Virus record (IMG/VR): IMGVR_UViG_3300036828_000142
Coordinates: 1 to 64,000 of that record
Reading direction: 5' to 3' (one strand)
Length of the DNA: 64,000 nucleotides
Origin: a virus
Shown: positions 14,680 to 22,028 of the stretch, piece by piece
Position numbering within the stretch: the stretch's first letter is position 1
How the letters are laid out: each line of letters begins with the position of its first letter
The notes under the pieces: model-generated
The model's database searches: none
What the model saw: the letters and a program-made list of their open reading frames with translations, nothing else
What the model was told of the DNA's origin: nothing
Translations under genes and position numbers: made by a program

Positions 14680-15270
14680 CTACGCTGGACGCCAGGTCAC
14701 GTCACAGAGCCCGCCGCACCCGAGCGCATCCTTCAGATTGACGTTCAGATCGAACGTCCGACCGGCGACGTACGGCCCGTGGTCATCCATCGTCGCGGTC
14801 ACGCATGTCGAACCGTTGCAGATCACGATGCGCGCTCCGCACGGCAGGATCAACGACGCGAACTGATACCCCGACTGCGCCGGAGCGCCGCACGCGCCGG
14901 TGCCGGACAGGTCGTAGTAGCTCGCGAGCGCCGACTGCATCGCCGGAGCGGGAGCAGGCGCGGGATCTGCCGCTGGCTGGTTCGGGACGAAGTGGTGCGC
15001 CACGTGTGTGGCTGCCGGGTAGGCGACCGGTCCGATCATCCGGTGCAGCACGCTCGTGGACGTAAGCACCCGCTCGTCGGTCGGCGGTTCGTGGCAGGTG
15101 CGGTTCGCGCCCATCAGCTTGCAACCGGCGGCGCGGAGGCCGAGCTGCTGAACCACGTGCGCGTAGGCGTGGTAGTAGGCGTGCTTCTGGGTGTGTGAGA
15201 GGCGCGCGTTCGCGGCTCCAGGCACAGCGACGGCCAGCATGATGCTGGCCGCGAGAGTCAAGCGTTTCAT
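14680..15270 (-). CDS. Secreted RlpA-like double-psi beta-barrel protein
   Basis: 196 aa, transcribed leftward. Residues 1-22 form a signal peptide (MKRLTLAASIMLAVAVPGAA then NA before the cut). Residues about 112-196 match the RlpA/DPBB fold: SALASYYDLSGTGACG, LPCGARIVICNG, CVTATMDDHGPYV and GRTFDLNVNLKDALGC. The fold binds or cleaves peptidoglycan glycan strands in several families. Residues about 23-65 are a separate helical segment. Its product would be exported by the infected or lysogenised host, suggesting a role in lysis, cell-wall remodelling or exclusion. ATG is preceded by CAGGAG, and a long structured leader lies upstream. Confidence 0.82.
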   Translation of the reverse strand: MKRLTLAASIMLAVAVPGAANARLSHTQKHAYYHAYAHVVQQLGLRAAGCKLMGANRTCHEPPTDERVLTSTSVLHRMIGPVAYPAATHVAHHFVPNQPAADPAPAPAPAMQSALASYYDLSGTGACGAPAQSGYQFASLILPCGARIVICNGSTCVTATMDDHGPYVAGRTFDLNVNLKDALGCGGLCDVTWRPA

Positions 15271-15420
15271 TCGACTCCTGACGGTCTGAGGTCACTGATC
15301 AGCAGCCTGGGTGTAGGCCCTCTACTCGCTTACGTTCGAGGCACCCGAGCTACATGGCCGTGTGGTGCGGCTCCTTTCGTGTGGCTAAACGGCCGATAAC
15401 GAAGCGCCGCACTCTATCAC
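15271..15420 (-). promoter_or_regulatory. Structured leader of the RlpA-like gene, candidate riboswitch or attenuator
   Basis: On the minus strand this 150-base leader can form a GGCCGT/ACGGCC stem (15389-15394 with 15356-15361) and a GGGTG/CACCC stem (15342-15346 with 15309-15313) that contains an inner CTCG/CGAG stem (15337-15340 with 15325-15328). A GTAG/CTAC pairing competes with the second. Actinobacterial cell-wall genes with RlpA or Rpf domains are often under c-di-AMP riboswitches, but I do not see that riboswitch's conserved core here. Confidence 0.4.
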
Positions 15421-15440
15421 CAGTTGTGCGCTATGCTCCA
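15415..15440 (+). promoter_or_regulatory. Dyad promoter/operator element, copy 4
   Basis: TATCACCAGTTGTGCGC precedes the -10-like TATGCT (15432-15437). The left arm is degenerate but the GTGCGCTAT right arm is intact. The next gene (15467) has a variant start block, GACCGGGAGGAG. Confidence 0.5.
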
Positions 15441-15466
15441 AACCGATTCCGACCGGGAGGAGAGAG

Positions 15467-15700
15467 ATGCCGCCGAAGCCGAAGCAGCGTGTCCATGCGA
15501 CAGACGGCCAAGGCCGACCGACTGACGTGACGTTCACCGGCGACTCTGCGTTGCAGTGCCCGGCGTGCCTCAGCGATCAGGTTGAGTCCATCGGCGCTGT
15601 TGGTTTCGTGCCGGTCGGCGACTCGCTGAACCCGGATGCTCCGGTGCGCCGGATGCGCTGCCGGGCGTGCGGTGGGCGTTGGTGGAGGCCGGGGCTGTGA
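15467..15700 (+). CDS. Zinc-ribbon protein
   Basis: 77 aa. LQCPACLSDQVESIG and RMRCRACGGRWWRPG form a CxxC...CxxC ribbon with a terminal WW typical of nucleic-acid-binding ribbons. Strong GGGAGGAG ribosome-binding site upstream. Confidence 0.7.
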   Translation: MPPKPKQRVHATDGQGRPTDVTFTGDSALQCPACLSDQVESIGAVGFVPVGDSLNPDAPVRRMRCRACGGRWWRPGL

Positions 15701-15927
15701 TGGACGAGTCCAAGATCCCCGCGATCCACCGCTACCACCCGTGCATCTGGGCGTTCAAATGCCCAACGTGCCGAGCCCGTGTCGGTGAGCAGTGCGTCGG
15801 CGGCGAGACACACAAGCGGCGGATCAACCTGGGTGACGGGCGACCGCCGAAGCCGATCAAGGGCGATGTCGGGTCCGTGCGTGACATTCCAGGCGGCGCG
15901 TTTGAGATGAACCGCAGGCGGCACTGA
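15697..15927 (+). CDS. Actinobacterial-type zinc-finger protein
   Basis: 76 aa from GTG 15697 (GTGA overlap; ATG 15700 follows immediately). FKCPTCRARVGEQCVGGETH matches the CPxCxAxxGxxCxxxxGxxHxxR finger frequent in actinobacteria and their phages. Probably DNA binding. Confidence 0.68.
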   Translation: MMDESKIPAIHRYHPCIWAFKCPTCRARVGEQCVGGETHKRRINLGDGRPPKPIKGDVGSVRDIPGGAFEMNRRRH

Positions 15928-16181
15928 TGACCCGCCGGTTCTACGCCAGCCACCGTCGAGCGTGGACGCCGCGCTTCTGGCCGAACGCTCTGCTAAGCAC
16001 AGCGGTCGTGCTTAGCACCCTGACGTTCGCGAGCCTGACGCCGCTCGAAGGGGTCGCGGCCGGGTTCGGCGTCGGGGTCGTGTTCGGTGTGGGACGCTGG
16101 GAGCTGTGGAAGTGGATGCACCCCGTGATCGAGCCCGCCGAGTACATCTCCGATCTGCGCCGCAACGCGCACCTGAACTGA
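15927..16181 (+). CDS. Small membrane protein
   Basis: 84 aa. A basic N-terminus precedes two hydrophobic helices (LLSTAVVLSTLTFASL and VAAGFGVGVVFGVG), followed by an amphipathic C-terminus. ATG 15927 overlaps the preceding TGA by one base. Confidence 0.6.
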   Translation: MTRRFYASHRRAWTPRFWPNALLSTAVVLSTLTFASLTPLEGVAAGFGVGVVFGVGRWELWKWMHPVIEPAEYISDLRRNAHLN

Positions 16182-16459
16182 TGCCTCAACCGCCAGCGAT
16201 GAGAGCGGCTGAGCGCGTGATTGCCGACTTGACCGCCGAGAACGAGCGGCTGAAAACAGAGGCCGTATGGCTGAACCAGTTCGTGCGCTGGGTTGCGGGC
16301 CACAAGTTGATCGACGGCGTGTACGCCGACGACGAGCACCCGTACGAGGAATGGGTCACGCCGGACGGTGACGAGGAGGACTTCAACAACACGCACGACC
16401 GCGCGGTGGAGTTGTTGAGATTGCTTGAGGTATCGGCCCGTCAGCAGAGCAGTGAGTGA
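16181..16459 (+). CDS. Coiled-coil hypothetical protein
   Basis: 92 aa. AERVIADLTAENERLKTEAV is a clear short coiled coil; the rest is acidic. ATG 16181 overlaps the preceding TGA. No family recognised. Confidence 0.6.
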   Translation: MPQPPAMRAAERVIADLTAENERLKTEAVWLNQFVRWVAGHKLIDGVYADDEHPYEEWVTPDGDEEDFNNTHDRAVELLRLLEVSARQQSSE

Positions 16460-16917
16460 TGGCGTTTAGACAGACCGGCATCTGCGTGGAGTGTGGTAAC
16501 GAGCGCCGGATCAAGGCTCGTGGTCTGTGCGGTGCCTGCTACAACCGCGACTGGGCTAGGGACCACAAGGACGAGTACCAAGCCAGCAACCGGCGCTGGA
16601 AGGCTGCGAACTACGACAAGGTGCTGGAGGAGCGGCAGCAGCGGATACGCGACCCAGCGAAGCGCAGGGCACATGTGGCGGTGCAGCACGCCATTGAGGA
16701 GGGTCGCTTACAGCGCCAGTCGTGCAGGATCTGCGGGGCCGAACTAGCCGAGGCGCACCACGCCGACTACTCCAAGCCACTTGAAGTAGATTGGCTCTGC
16801 CCTCTGTGCCACGTAGCTGAGCACGTTCGCTTACGAGATGTTGCCCGGTCAGCAGGGCAACGGACGGATGGGAACCGTCTAGGCGGGGTTAGGGTGATGA
16901 ACCGAGATGAAGGCTGA
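16456..16917 (+). CDS. HNH-like zinc-binding endonuclease homologue
   Basis: 153 aa from GTG 16456 (ATG 16459 also in frame). N-terminal CVECGNERRIKARGLCGACY is one zinc knuckle. The C-terminal half has CRICGAELAEAHHADYSKPL and WLCPLCHVAEH, the HHxDYxxPLxVxWLCxxCHxxxH pattern of a common phage HNH-superfamily protein. Nuclease activity is plausible but some members are thought to be inactive. Confidence 0.75.
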   Translation: MMAFRQTGICVECGNERRIKARGLCGACYNRDWARDHKDEYQASNRRWKAANYDKVLEERQQRIRDPAKRRAHVAVQHAIEEGRLQRQSCRICGAELAEAHHADYSKPLEVDWLCPLCHVAEHVRLRDVARSAGQRTDGNRLGGVRVMNRDEG

Positions 16918-17218
16918 CCGCTCTCCCGGCGAAGCCCGCCCCGCTGCTACCGCTGACGACACTGTGGTCTTCCGGATGCCGGAGATGGATGCCACGCTGT
17001 CCGACGTGCCGCCGAGACAGCCGCGCCGCCTGGGTAGACGCGCCAGTCGCAGGCGTTGGGAAGGGTTCAGCAGCGTCGAGGTGTACTGCCTGCTCGACAT
17101 CCTCAAGGAGCTGGATCGTCGCCACCAGTTCGCTCGTGGGATCGAGCCCGAGCGGTCGCTGATGGCGGAGCTTGAACGCGAATGCCGACGGCGTGGGATC
17201 GTCGGCGAGGATGAGTAG
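16907..17218 (+). CDS. Hypothetical protein
   Basis: 103 aa. Basic middle (PRRLGRRASRRRWEGFS) followed by helices (VEVYCLLDILKELDRR). It overlaps the previous gene by 11 bases. No family recognised. Confidence 0.55.
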   Translation: MKADRSPGEARPAATADDTVVFRMPEMDATLSDVPPRQPRRLGRRASRRRWEGFSSVEVYCLLDILKELDRRHQFARGIEPERSLMAELERECRRRGIVGEDE

Positions 17219-17220
17219 CT

Positions 17221-17502
17221 GTGAGCGAGTCGCTGACGGTCACGCACTGGCGCGAACGCGCGCAACGCGCCGAGGCGCAGCTAACCCGGCAGAAGGAAGA
17301 CTCGTTCCGGGTGCTCGTCAGCCAGCGAATCGAGCTTGAGGCCGAGATCCCGTTGACGGACGCGGAACGCCGGGCTGTGCTGCACGCCATCGACCGGATG
17401 CTGTGGCTGCATGCGCGCGATCCCGAGCGCGACGTGCTTGAGGCCGGTCGCAGAAAGATCGCCGAGCCGAACACGCTCAGGAAGTTCGTCAATGGCCGAT
17501 GA
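17221..17502 (+). CDS. Helical hypothetical protein
   Basis: 93 aa from GTG 17221, almost wholly charged helix (HWRERAQRAEAQLTRQKEDS and later PLTDAERRAVLHAIDRML). Possibly a coiled-coil adaptor. It overlaps the next gene by 11 bases. Confidence 0.58.
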   Translation: MSESLTVTHWRERAQRAEAQLTRQKEDSFRVLVSQRIELEAEIPLTDAERRAVLHAIDRMLWLHARDPERDVLEAGRRKIAEPNTLRKFVNGR

Positions 17503-17689
17503 GGACAAGGGCTGGGTGATCGCCGAGCAGGTCTGGGGCGACGGGACACGCGAACGCCAACGCCGCGTGCTGGTCGTGTACCGCGCGAACGGCGGAACAG
17601 CCGACAGCGAAGGACCGGCGCTCTACTCGCGCGAGGAGGTTGAGGAGTTCATCGCTGACCTTCGCGCCGCTGCTGAGGGGCTGTGGTGA
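17492..17689 (+). CDS. Hypothetical protein
   Basis: 65 aa from ATG 17492. Mixed beta start (GWVIAEQVWGDGTRERQRRV) and a C-terminal helix (SREEVEEFIADLRAAAEG). No family recognised. Confidence 0.58.
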   Translation: MADEDKGWVIAEQVWGDGTRERQRRVLVVYRANGGTADSEGPALYSREEVEEFIADLRAAAEGLW

Positions 17690-17976
17690 TGCTCGTCATC
17701 GAGGTGTGGAACGGCTACTGCTGGAAGGTCGTGGGGCGGATGAAACCGGGGGTGCGGCACACCGTGCTTGATCACAACCGAGGGGTGCTGCTGCACCTCG
17801 TGATCGAGCCGGAGCGCACCACGGTCCGCGCCACCACCGAGCCGTACGAGGTGCTGCTCGAACTGGGCCCGGCCGACGAGCCGTGGGAGCGTCTGCTGCG
17901 CGCGAACTGGATGCCCGAGTCGATGCTCTGCCGCCTGCATCACCAGAAGCAAAAGATTCACACGCCTCCAGTCTGA
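17686..17976 (+). CDS. Hypothetical protein
   Basis: 96 aa from GTG 17686 (GTGA overlap). Beta-rich, with WNGYCWKVVGRM and VLLHLVIEPERTTVRATTEP, ending in a CRLHHQKQKIH stretch. It closes the 15.5-18.0 kb run. Confidence 0.58.
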   Translation: MMLVIEVWNGYCWKVVGRMKPGVRHTVLDHNRGVLLHLVIEPERTTVRATTEPYEVLLELGPADEPWERLLRANWMPESMLCRLHHQKQKIHTPPV

Positions 17977-18186
17977 GAGCGGTAAGCTGCCCCGGCCGCG
18001 AGAGCACCGTGGCAACTCTGAATAGCTGACTAGTACCACTGTCTGTGTGTCGAGTGGTGAACGTCTGGGTGCACAGACAAAGTGGCGGGATTGGAGGGGG
18101 CCGATAGCTGAGGTTTCGGGGCAGGACCAAGTAGTCCGGGGGATGTAGGACCAACAGTCCGGGGGAAACCAAATCGAAAGGGCAAG
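17977..18186 (+). promoter_or_regulatory. Long structured leader with apparent pseudoknot and twin hairpins
   Basis: A -10-like TAAGCT (17983-17988) could start a roughly 190-base leader. Within it ACCACT (18035-18040) pairs with AGTGGT (18053-18058). GTCTGTG (18041-18047), inside that loop, pairs with CACAGAC (18072-18078), which is an H-type pseudoknot layout. Two near-identical units then follow: GGAC-CAAGTA-GTCCGGGGGA (GGAC at 18124) and GGAC-CAACA-GTCCGGGGGA (GGAC at 18148). They end shortly before the start codon at 18187. Function is inferred only. Confidence 0.5.
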
Positions 18187-18969
18187 ATGAACCTGAAGCA
18201 CAATCTCAGGCTGCTCCTGGTTGGAGTAGTCAGCACTGGCGTGATCGTGGCCGGTGTCGCGAGCGCGGACGCGCATACCACCGCCCATCACAAGGCCGCA
18301 GTCGCTCACAAGACCTTCAAGGGACCGAAGGGTGATCGTGGTCCAGCGGGTCCTCCCGGCCCCGCAGGTCCGAAGGGTGACACTGGTCCCGCAGGTCCGG
18401 CAGGCCCGGCAGGTCCGGCGGGCGCGATGGGGCTGATTGGTCCAGTCGGTCCAGTCGGTCCGGCAGGCGGAATCGGTCCGGTTGGTCCGGCGGGCCCCGC
18501 AGGTCCAGCAGGTCCGAAGGGTGATACCGGCGCGGCTGGTCCAGCAGGTCCGCAGGGCGCTACCGGTCCGGCAGGCCCGAGCAACACCTCGGAGTTCACG
18601 TTCAAGGGCGACACCAGCACGCCGACCACGCTCGTGTCAATGGACGATGGCGTGAAGCTGAACGCCTCGTGTGACGCGCTTGGGCGTGTGACGCTGATCG
18701 CCGTGGCGACGAACGTCGCACCGGGCATTCTGACTGAGCGTGACGGGCTGAACTTCAACATCACGCCGAGGTTCGGCACCGCGAACACCACCGCTGTCGT
18801 GCTGCTCTCGCCGCTCAGCTCGGCAAGCTCACGCGCTGACGTGACGGTGCACTACGTCTCCAACGCAGGACAGGACACCACCATCAACGTCGCAGCGGTC
18901 GATCTGGCCGACGGGCCGAACGGCCTGAGCGAGGCTTGCGTCGTGTTCGGAACGGCAACCACGTTCTGA
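18187..18969 (+). CDS. Secreted collagen-like protein
   Basis: 260 aa. Residues 1-29 are a signal peptide (basic NLKHNLR, then [19 protein letters not shown]). Residues about 44-136 are an uninterrupted Gly-X-Y collagen repeat rich in GPAGP and GPKGDTG. Residues about 137-260 form a beta-rich C-terminal domain with two Cys (NASCDAL and SEACVVF) that could bridge. Collagen triple helices act as rigid stalks. Because of the export signal this protein probably decorates the host surface or medium rather than the virion. It has a dedicated structured leader and a strong terminator, so it is an isolated unit of the moron type. Confidence 0.85.
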   Translation: MNLKHNLRLLLVGVVSTGVIVAGVASADAHTTAHHKAAVAHKTFKGPKGDRGPAGPPGPAGPKGDTGPAGPAGPAGPAGAMGLIGPVGPVGPAGGIGPVGPAGPAGPAGPKGDTGAAGPAGPQGATGPAGPSNTSEFTFKGDTSTPTTLVSMDDGVKLNASCDALGRVTLIAVATNVAPGILTERDGLNFNITPRFGTANTTAVVLLSPLSSASSRADVTVHYVSNAGQDTTINVAAVDLADGPNGLSEACVVFGTATTF

Positions 18970-18981
18970 GCAAATGACCCC

Positions 18982-19016
18982 GACCCCCAGGATGCAAGTG
19001 GACCTTCCTGGGGGTC
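18982..19016 (+). terminator. Hairpin terminator of the collagen-like gene
   Basis: Perfect 10-bp arms GACCCCCAGG (18982-18991) and CCTGGGGGTC (19007-19016) with a 15-base loop, just after the TGA at 18967-18969. Confidence 0.8.
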
Positions 19017-19037
19017 GCGTGGTCGCCGACTGAGCGG

Positions 19038-19043
19038 TAGGGT
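19038..19043 (+). promoter_or_regulatory. Candidate -10 element
   Basis: GAGCGGTAGGGT matches GAGCGGTAAGCT upstream of the 18187 leader, with the hexamer TAGGGT at 19038-19043. It lies 8 bases before TTG 19052, again allowing a leaderless or near-leaderless transcript. Confidence 0.35.
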
Positions 19044-19051
19044 CCAGCGCG

Positions 19052-19222
19052 TTGGATGAGCGCTACAACACCACAGCGAGGGACGGGGCTCTGCTGTGGC
19101 GCGAGTCGCGAATGACCGTGGACGGACGCTGGGTGTGGCGGTGGATCAGCGAGTGGAAGCCCCGGCCCGAGCAGCAGCACCGCACGATCTTGATACCGGT
19201 CGCGGAGGAGCGCACGACGTGA
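19052..19222 (+). CDS. Small hypothetical protein
   Basis: 56 aa from TTG 19052 (or 36 aa from ATG 19112). It reads DERYNTTARDGALLWRES, then a Trp-rich DGRWVWRWISEWKPRP segment. It ends at TGA 19220-19222 in a GTGA overlap with the next gene, the junction type used throughout this arm, which supports translation. Confidence 0.5.
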   Translation: MDERYNTTARDGALLWRESRMTVDGRWVWRWISEWKPRPEQQHRTILIPVAEERTT

Positions 19223-19461
19223 GCAGCATGCGGCTGTTCTACTCGCCGCTGGACGAGGAGACGGACCGCCACCAAGCGCGCGTCTACCGCGCCCTGTTCC
19301 AATGCCGCTGCCGGTGTTGCGGACGGTTCGCGAGAGAGCGGCTGTTGCAGTTCGGCGCGATCTGCGACTACTGCGTCTACGAGGACCAGCGCCCTGCGAT
19401 CAGACAGAAAGTGGAGCAGGCTCGTCGGTGGTGGAAACTGGTCGGCCGTGATACTGCCTGA
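19219..19461 (+). CDS. Zinc-finger protein
   Basis: 80 aa from GTG 19219. CRCRCCGRFARERLLQFG and ICDYCVYEDQ provide CxC..C...CxxC ligands in a compact finger, with helical flanks. Function unknown. Confidence 0.62.
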   Translation: MSSMRLFYSPLDEETDRHQARVYRALFQCRCRCCGRFARERLLQFGAICDYCVYEDQRPAIRQKVEQARRWWKLVGRDTA

Positions 19462-19548
19462 CCGATCACGCCGTCTGTAGCGTTACCATGCCGCACAAAT
19501 GGCGCTGGGCGACGCAACTCCCAGAGAGGGGTAGAGGGGACGGGCGCG

Positions 19549-19854
19549 GTGCTGGAAAGAGGTCTTGCGGCTGACTTGCCGCGAGGTCATCCCGACGAGT
19601 TCACAGGGTTGGCGATGACACCGGCAGAGCAGATTCGCGTCCTCTTGCAGCGCAAAAAGTCGCAGGGGATCACCGACTGGCAGGTTGTCTGGCCGTGGGC
19701 TGTCGCGCGGATACGCTGGCCGCACGACCGTGACGAGCGGCACGAGTGGAAGCTCACGATCCAGTGGGCGGAGCCCGCGTACCACTCCGCGTTCGAGGGC
19801 AGGCTGTGGGTCGTGGACATGGGCGCGCTGATCGTCTACCCAGTCACCCTGTAA
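19549..19854 (+). CDS. Hypothetical protein
   Basis: 101 aa from GTG 19549; ATG 19615 would give 79 aa and match the well-folded part beginning TPAEQIRVLLQRKKSQG. The C-terminal part is beta-rich and aromatic (WQVVWPWAVARIRWPHD). Start uncertain; no family recognised. Confidence 0.55.
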   Translation: MLERGLAADLPRGHPDEFTGLAMTPAEQIRVLLQRKKSQGITDWQVVWPWAVARIRWPHDRDERHEWKLTIQWAEPAYHSAFEGRLWVVDMGALIVYPVTL

Positions 19855-19879
19855 GCCTAAGTCGTGTGCTATCCTCGGG
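19852..19879 (+). promoter_or_regulatory. Dyad promoter/operator element, copy 5
   Basis: TAAGCCTAAGTCGTGTGC then TATCCT (19870-19875) as -10. The TAA is the stop codon of the preceding gene. GACCGAGGAG at 19888-19897 precedes GTG 19904. Confidence 0.55.
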
Positions 19880-19903
19880 GGAAACCTGACCGAGGAGGAT
19901 GCA

Positions 19904-20449
19904 GTGACCAAAGACGAGATGATCGACGCCGCCGTCGCGGTGGTCGAGCAAGAAGCTCGGGAGGCGTTAGCCAAACCGAGGCCGATGACCAACGACGGGT
20001 TCGTTACAGCCCACGCTGTCGCGAGCAAGCTCGTAGCAGCAGGCGTGATCACCCACGACCGTCTGGACAGCAAGGGCATGTGGGAGCGCGAGGCTGCCCG
20101 CAAGTCGGTGGACGGCAAAGCCAAGCGTCTGCTTGACGCCGAGGCCGCGAAGCCGAACGCTCGCGTCCGGCGGTTCTCGTCCACGAAGGACGCGCCGCCC
20201 CGGCTGACGGGCACGCGCGGCAGGGGCTACGGCAGAGAGGTGACGTACACCTCAGCCGAGCTACTCGCCAAGGCGGAGGAAGTGACCGTGCAGGCCGAAG
20301 CGAAGGATCAGGCCGACGAGCTACGGATGGACAACGCGCTCGAACAAGCAGCGGCGCTGGGACTGCCCGCCGGTCGAGCCCGAGCGCTGACGATCACGTT
20401 CACCGTGGACGAGTTCGTGACGCTGCTCCAGAAGGTGGTGAGCGGCTGA
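19904..20449 (+). CDS. Hypothetical helical protein
   Basis: 181 aa from GTG 19904, with ribosome-binding site GAGGAGG. The N-terminal 90 residues read like a small DNA- or adaptor-binding helical domain. A basic linker (RVRRFSSTKDAPPRL, TRGRGYGREV) leads to an acidic coiled C-terminus. It is led by dyad copy 5. No family recognised. Confidence 0.65.
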   Translation: MTKDEMIDAAVAVVEQEAREALAKPRPMTNDGFVTAHAVASKLVAAGVITHDRLDSKGMWEREAARKSVDGKAKRLLDAEAAKPNARVRRFSSTKDAPPRLTGTRGRGYGREVTYTSAELLAKAEEVTVQAEAKDQADELRMDNALEQAAALGLPAGRARALTITFTVDEFVTLLQKVVSG

Positions 20450-20766
20450 TGTCGCACGACTATCACGAAGGGCTTGAGAACTACGACGCCCGCCAGATCC
20501 TTCACGACCGCTGCAAAGAGTGCGAGCACCGAGGCAAGGACCTCGTGATGGCGCTCGCGCACATGGACAACAACACGTTCGCGAAGGCGTGGAAACGCGC
20601 CTACGACTGGCTGGCATCCACCGGCGACTACGACGCCGTGGGTCCGGTCAGCTTCGCCGAGGTGGACCTCCTGAACGTGCTGTGGGGCGTGCAGGTGCAG
20701 CTAGAGCGACGCGGGGTGCCGCTGACCGGCCAGCCGCCGACCGGAGCGCGCGATGCCTCTGCGTGA
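20449..20766 (+). CDS. Hypothetical protein with CxxC
   Basis: 105 aa. RCKECEHRGKDLVMALAHMD carries one CxxC and a nearby His; the rest is helical. ATG 20449 overlaps the preceding stop by one base. Confidence 0.6.
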   Translation: MSHDYHEGLENYDARQILHDRCKECEHRGKDLVMALAHMDNNTFAKAWKRAYDWLASTGDYDAVGPVSFAEVDLLNVLWGVQVQLERRGVPLTGQPPTGARDASA

Positions 20767-20965
20767 CCAGGACGGCAGCCCGACCAACAGCGTCGGTGTC
20801 GTGATCCCCGACGGCGTGACCATCGTCCGCATCGAGGTCCGGCACGCCCAGATCAGCTTCTACGACGCCGAGGGTCGCGAGGCGCTGCTCGTCCAACGCC
20901 ACGAGTATCCCGGTGCGGGGCTCGCACTCCAGTTGGCCGACCACGTGAAGGTGGCGGAACAATGA
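20753..20965 (+). CDS. Hypothetical protein
   Basis: 70 aa, beta-rich (VGVVIPDGVTIVRIEVRHAQ). It overlaps the previous gene by 14 bases and the next by 4. No family recognised. Confidence 0.58.
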   Translation: MPLRDQDGSPTNSVGVVIPDGVTIVRIEVRHAQISFYDAEGREALLVQRHEYPGAGLALQLADHVKVAEQ

Positions 20966-21246
20966 CCGTCGTGGGGCATGGCACCGCCCAGTACGACGAC
21001 GCCCAGGCCGAACGTCAACGCCGCCGCGCGCCGGAGCCGGGGCCGGTCGAGCCCGAGCTTGAGCCGATCCCAAAGCCATCACGCCGGGTTGGGCAGACCG
21101 CCCAGAAGACCGGGTACGCCTCGCTGGGATGTGGGTTCTGGATCGTCACGCCGATCCTGGTGACGCTCGGGATCGTGGTGGACGCTCGCATCCTGTGGAT
21201 CGGGATGATCGCCTACGGGCTGCTCGTCGGAATGACCCGCAAATAG
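20962..21246 (+). CDS. Small membrane protein
   Basis: 94 aa. A charged Pro/Glu-rich N-terminal half precedes two hydrophobic helices (GFWIVTPILVTLGIVV and ILWIGMIAYGLLVGM). The membrane topology would place the acidic N-terminus on one side. No family recognised. Confidence 0.6.
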   Translation: MTVVGHGTAQYDDAQAERQRRRAPEPGPVEPELEPIPKPSRRVGQTAQKTGYASLGCGFWIVTPILVTLGIVVDARILWIGMIAYGLLVGMTRK

Positions 21247-21252
21247 CGGCAA

Positions 21253-21275
21253 GAACGCACGACGAGCGCTAGCAG
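21253..21275 (+). promoter_or_regulatory. Dyad promoter/operator element, copy 6
   Basis: GAACGCACGACGAGCGCTA (21253-21271) retains GCACGACGAGCGCTA; the hexamer position holds TAGCAG. It lies 27 bases upstream of GTG 21298. Confidence 0.4.
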
Positions 21276-21297
21276 ACGCTCGCAATCCTGGGAGACT

Positions 21298-21504
21298 GTG
21301 GGTCTGATGGACCCCGAGCACATCGACGCGATGCTCAGCGAGGGCATCGCGTTCGACACCATCGAGGATCGGATCGAGCAGACGCGGCTGCACGCCGAAG
21401 CCAAGAGCGCGCTCTGGCTCTATGCCTGGGTGGGGCTGGATCGTGACGAGCAGCGCGAGGTCGTGCGCGAGATGCTTGCGGTTCTCTCCGCCGACTTGTC
21501 CTAA
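21298..21504 (+). CDS. Small acidic helical protein
   Basis: 68 aa from GTG 21298 (ATG 21307 possible). All helical and acidic (DPEHIDAMLSEGIAFDTIED). Its TAA stop is the first part of dyad copy 7. Confidence 0.55.
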   Translation: MGLMDPEHIDAMLSEGIAFDTIEDRIEQTRLHAEAKSALWLYAWVGLDRDEQREVVREMLAVLSADLS

Positions 21505-21529
21505 CACGCATCGTGCGCTATGATGTAGG
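21502..21529 (+). promoter_or_regulatory. Dyad promoter/operator element, copy 7
   Basis: TAACACGCATCGTGCGC then TATGAT (21519-21524) and GTAGG. GACCGAGGAG follows at 21553-21562, before ATG 21568. Between the two blocks is a small CCAG(TT)GGCTGG hairpin. Confidence 0.65.
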
Positions 21530-21567
21530 TACAGCCAGTTGGCTGGATTCCCGACCGAGGAGACACG

Positions 21568-21744
21568 ATGAGCACCACCACTACCGAGCGCGTTGTCAGC
21601 GCCGCCTACATCGACCAAGCCTCAGCTTCGCGCAAGCGGACTCCGGACTGGCTGGTGACGGTCAAGCAGGGCTCGACCGTTCAGACCCACCGCTTCCACG
21701 ACGAAGACAAGGCCAAGGCGTTCGCCGCCGGTGGCGCGAAATGA
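21568..21744 (+). CDS. Small hypothetical protein
   Basis: 58 aa, MSTTTTERVVSAAYIDQASA then RTPDWLVTVKQGSTVQTHRF and an Ala-rich end. It is preceded by the full promoter/start-block pair and ends in the ATGA overlap with the next gene, so translation is likely despite the short length. No family recognised. Confidence 0.68.
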   Translation: MSTTTTERVVSAAYIDQASASRKRTPDWLVTVKQGSTVQTHRFHDEDKAKAFAAGGAK

Positions 21745-22028
21745 GCGCCTACACGACGCGCATCCCCACGGCCGTGTTCGAGCGTTTGCCGATGGTGATG
21801 AAAAACCACCAGAACGGCGACCCGTTCGACGTTCGCATCCAGGCGTTTCCGGGCGACGACGGCGAGTCGATGTTCTCCATCGACGTTTACACCAACGCGG
21901 TGACCGTCGATCCAAATGATCGTCGCCAGAGGTCGTATGTGGAGGCCAAGCGCACGAGCTACTTCTTCAATGAGGACGGCGGCTTCGATGGCGAGCCGCA
22001 AGTCACGACCACGAGGTACCAGGGATGA
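21741..22028 (+). CDS. Hypothetical protein
   Basis: 95 aa from ATG 21741. Beta-rich, with DPFDVRIQAFPGDDGESMFS and YVEAKRTSYFFNEDGGFDGE. It is part of the run driven by dyad copy 7. No family recognised. Confidence 0.62.
   Translation: MSAYTTRIPTAVFERLPMVMKNHQNGDPFDVRIQAFPGDDGESMFSIDVYTNAVTVDPNDRRQRSYVEAKRTSYFFNEDGGFDGEPQVTTTRYQG

Noticed and set aside
18306-18791. Minus-strand collagen-like frame opposite the collagen gene
   Set aside because: GGN-CCN repeat codons read as Gly-Pro on both strands, so mirror frames are inevitable. The signal peptide, leader, ribosome-binding site and terminator all belong to the plus strand. The same applies to minus-strand Gly/Pro frames at 27.4-27.9, 32.0-33.3, 54.0-54.9 and 60.6-61.4 kb.
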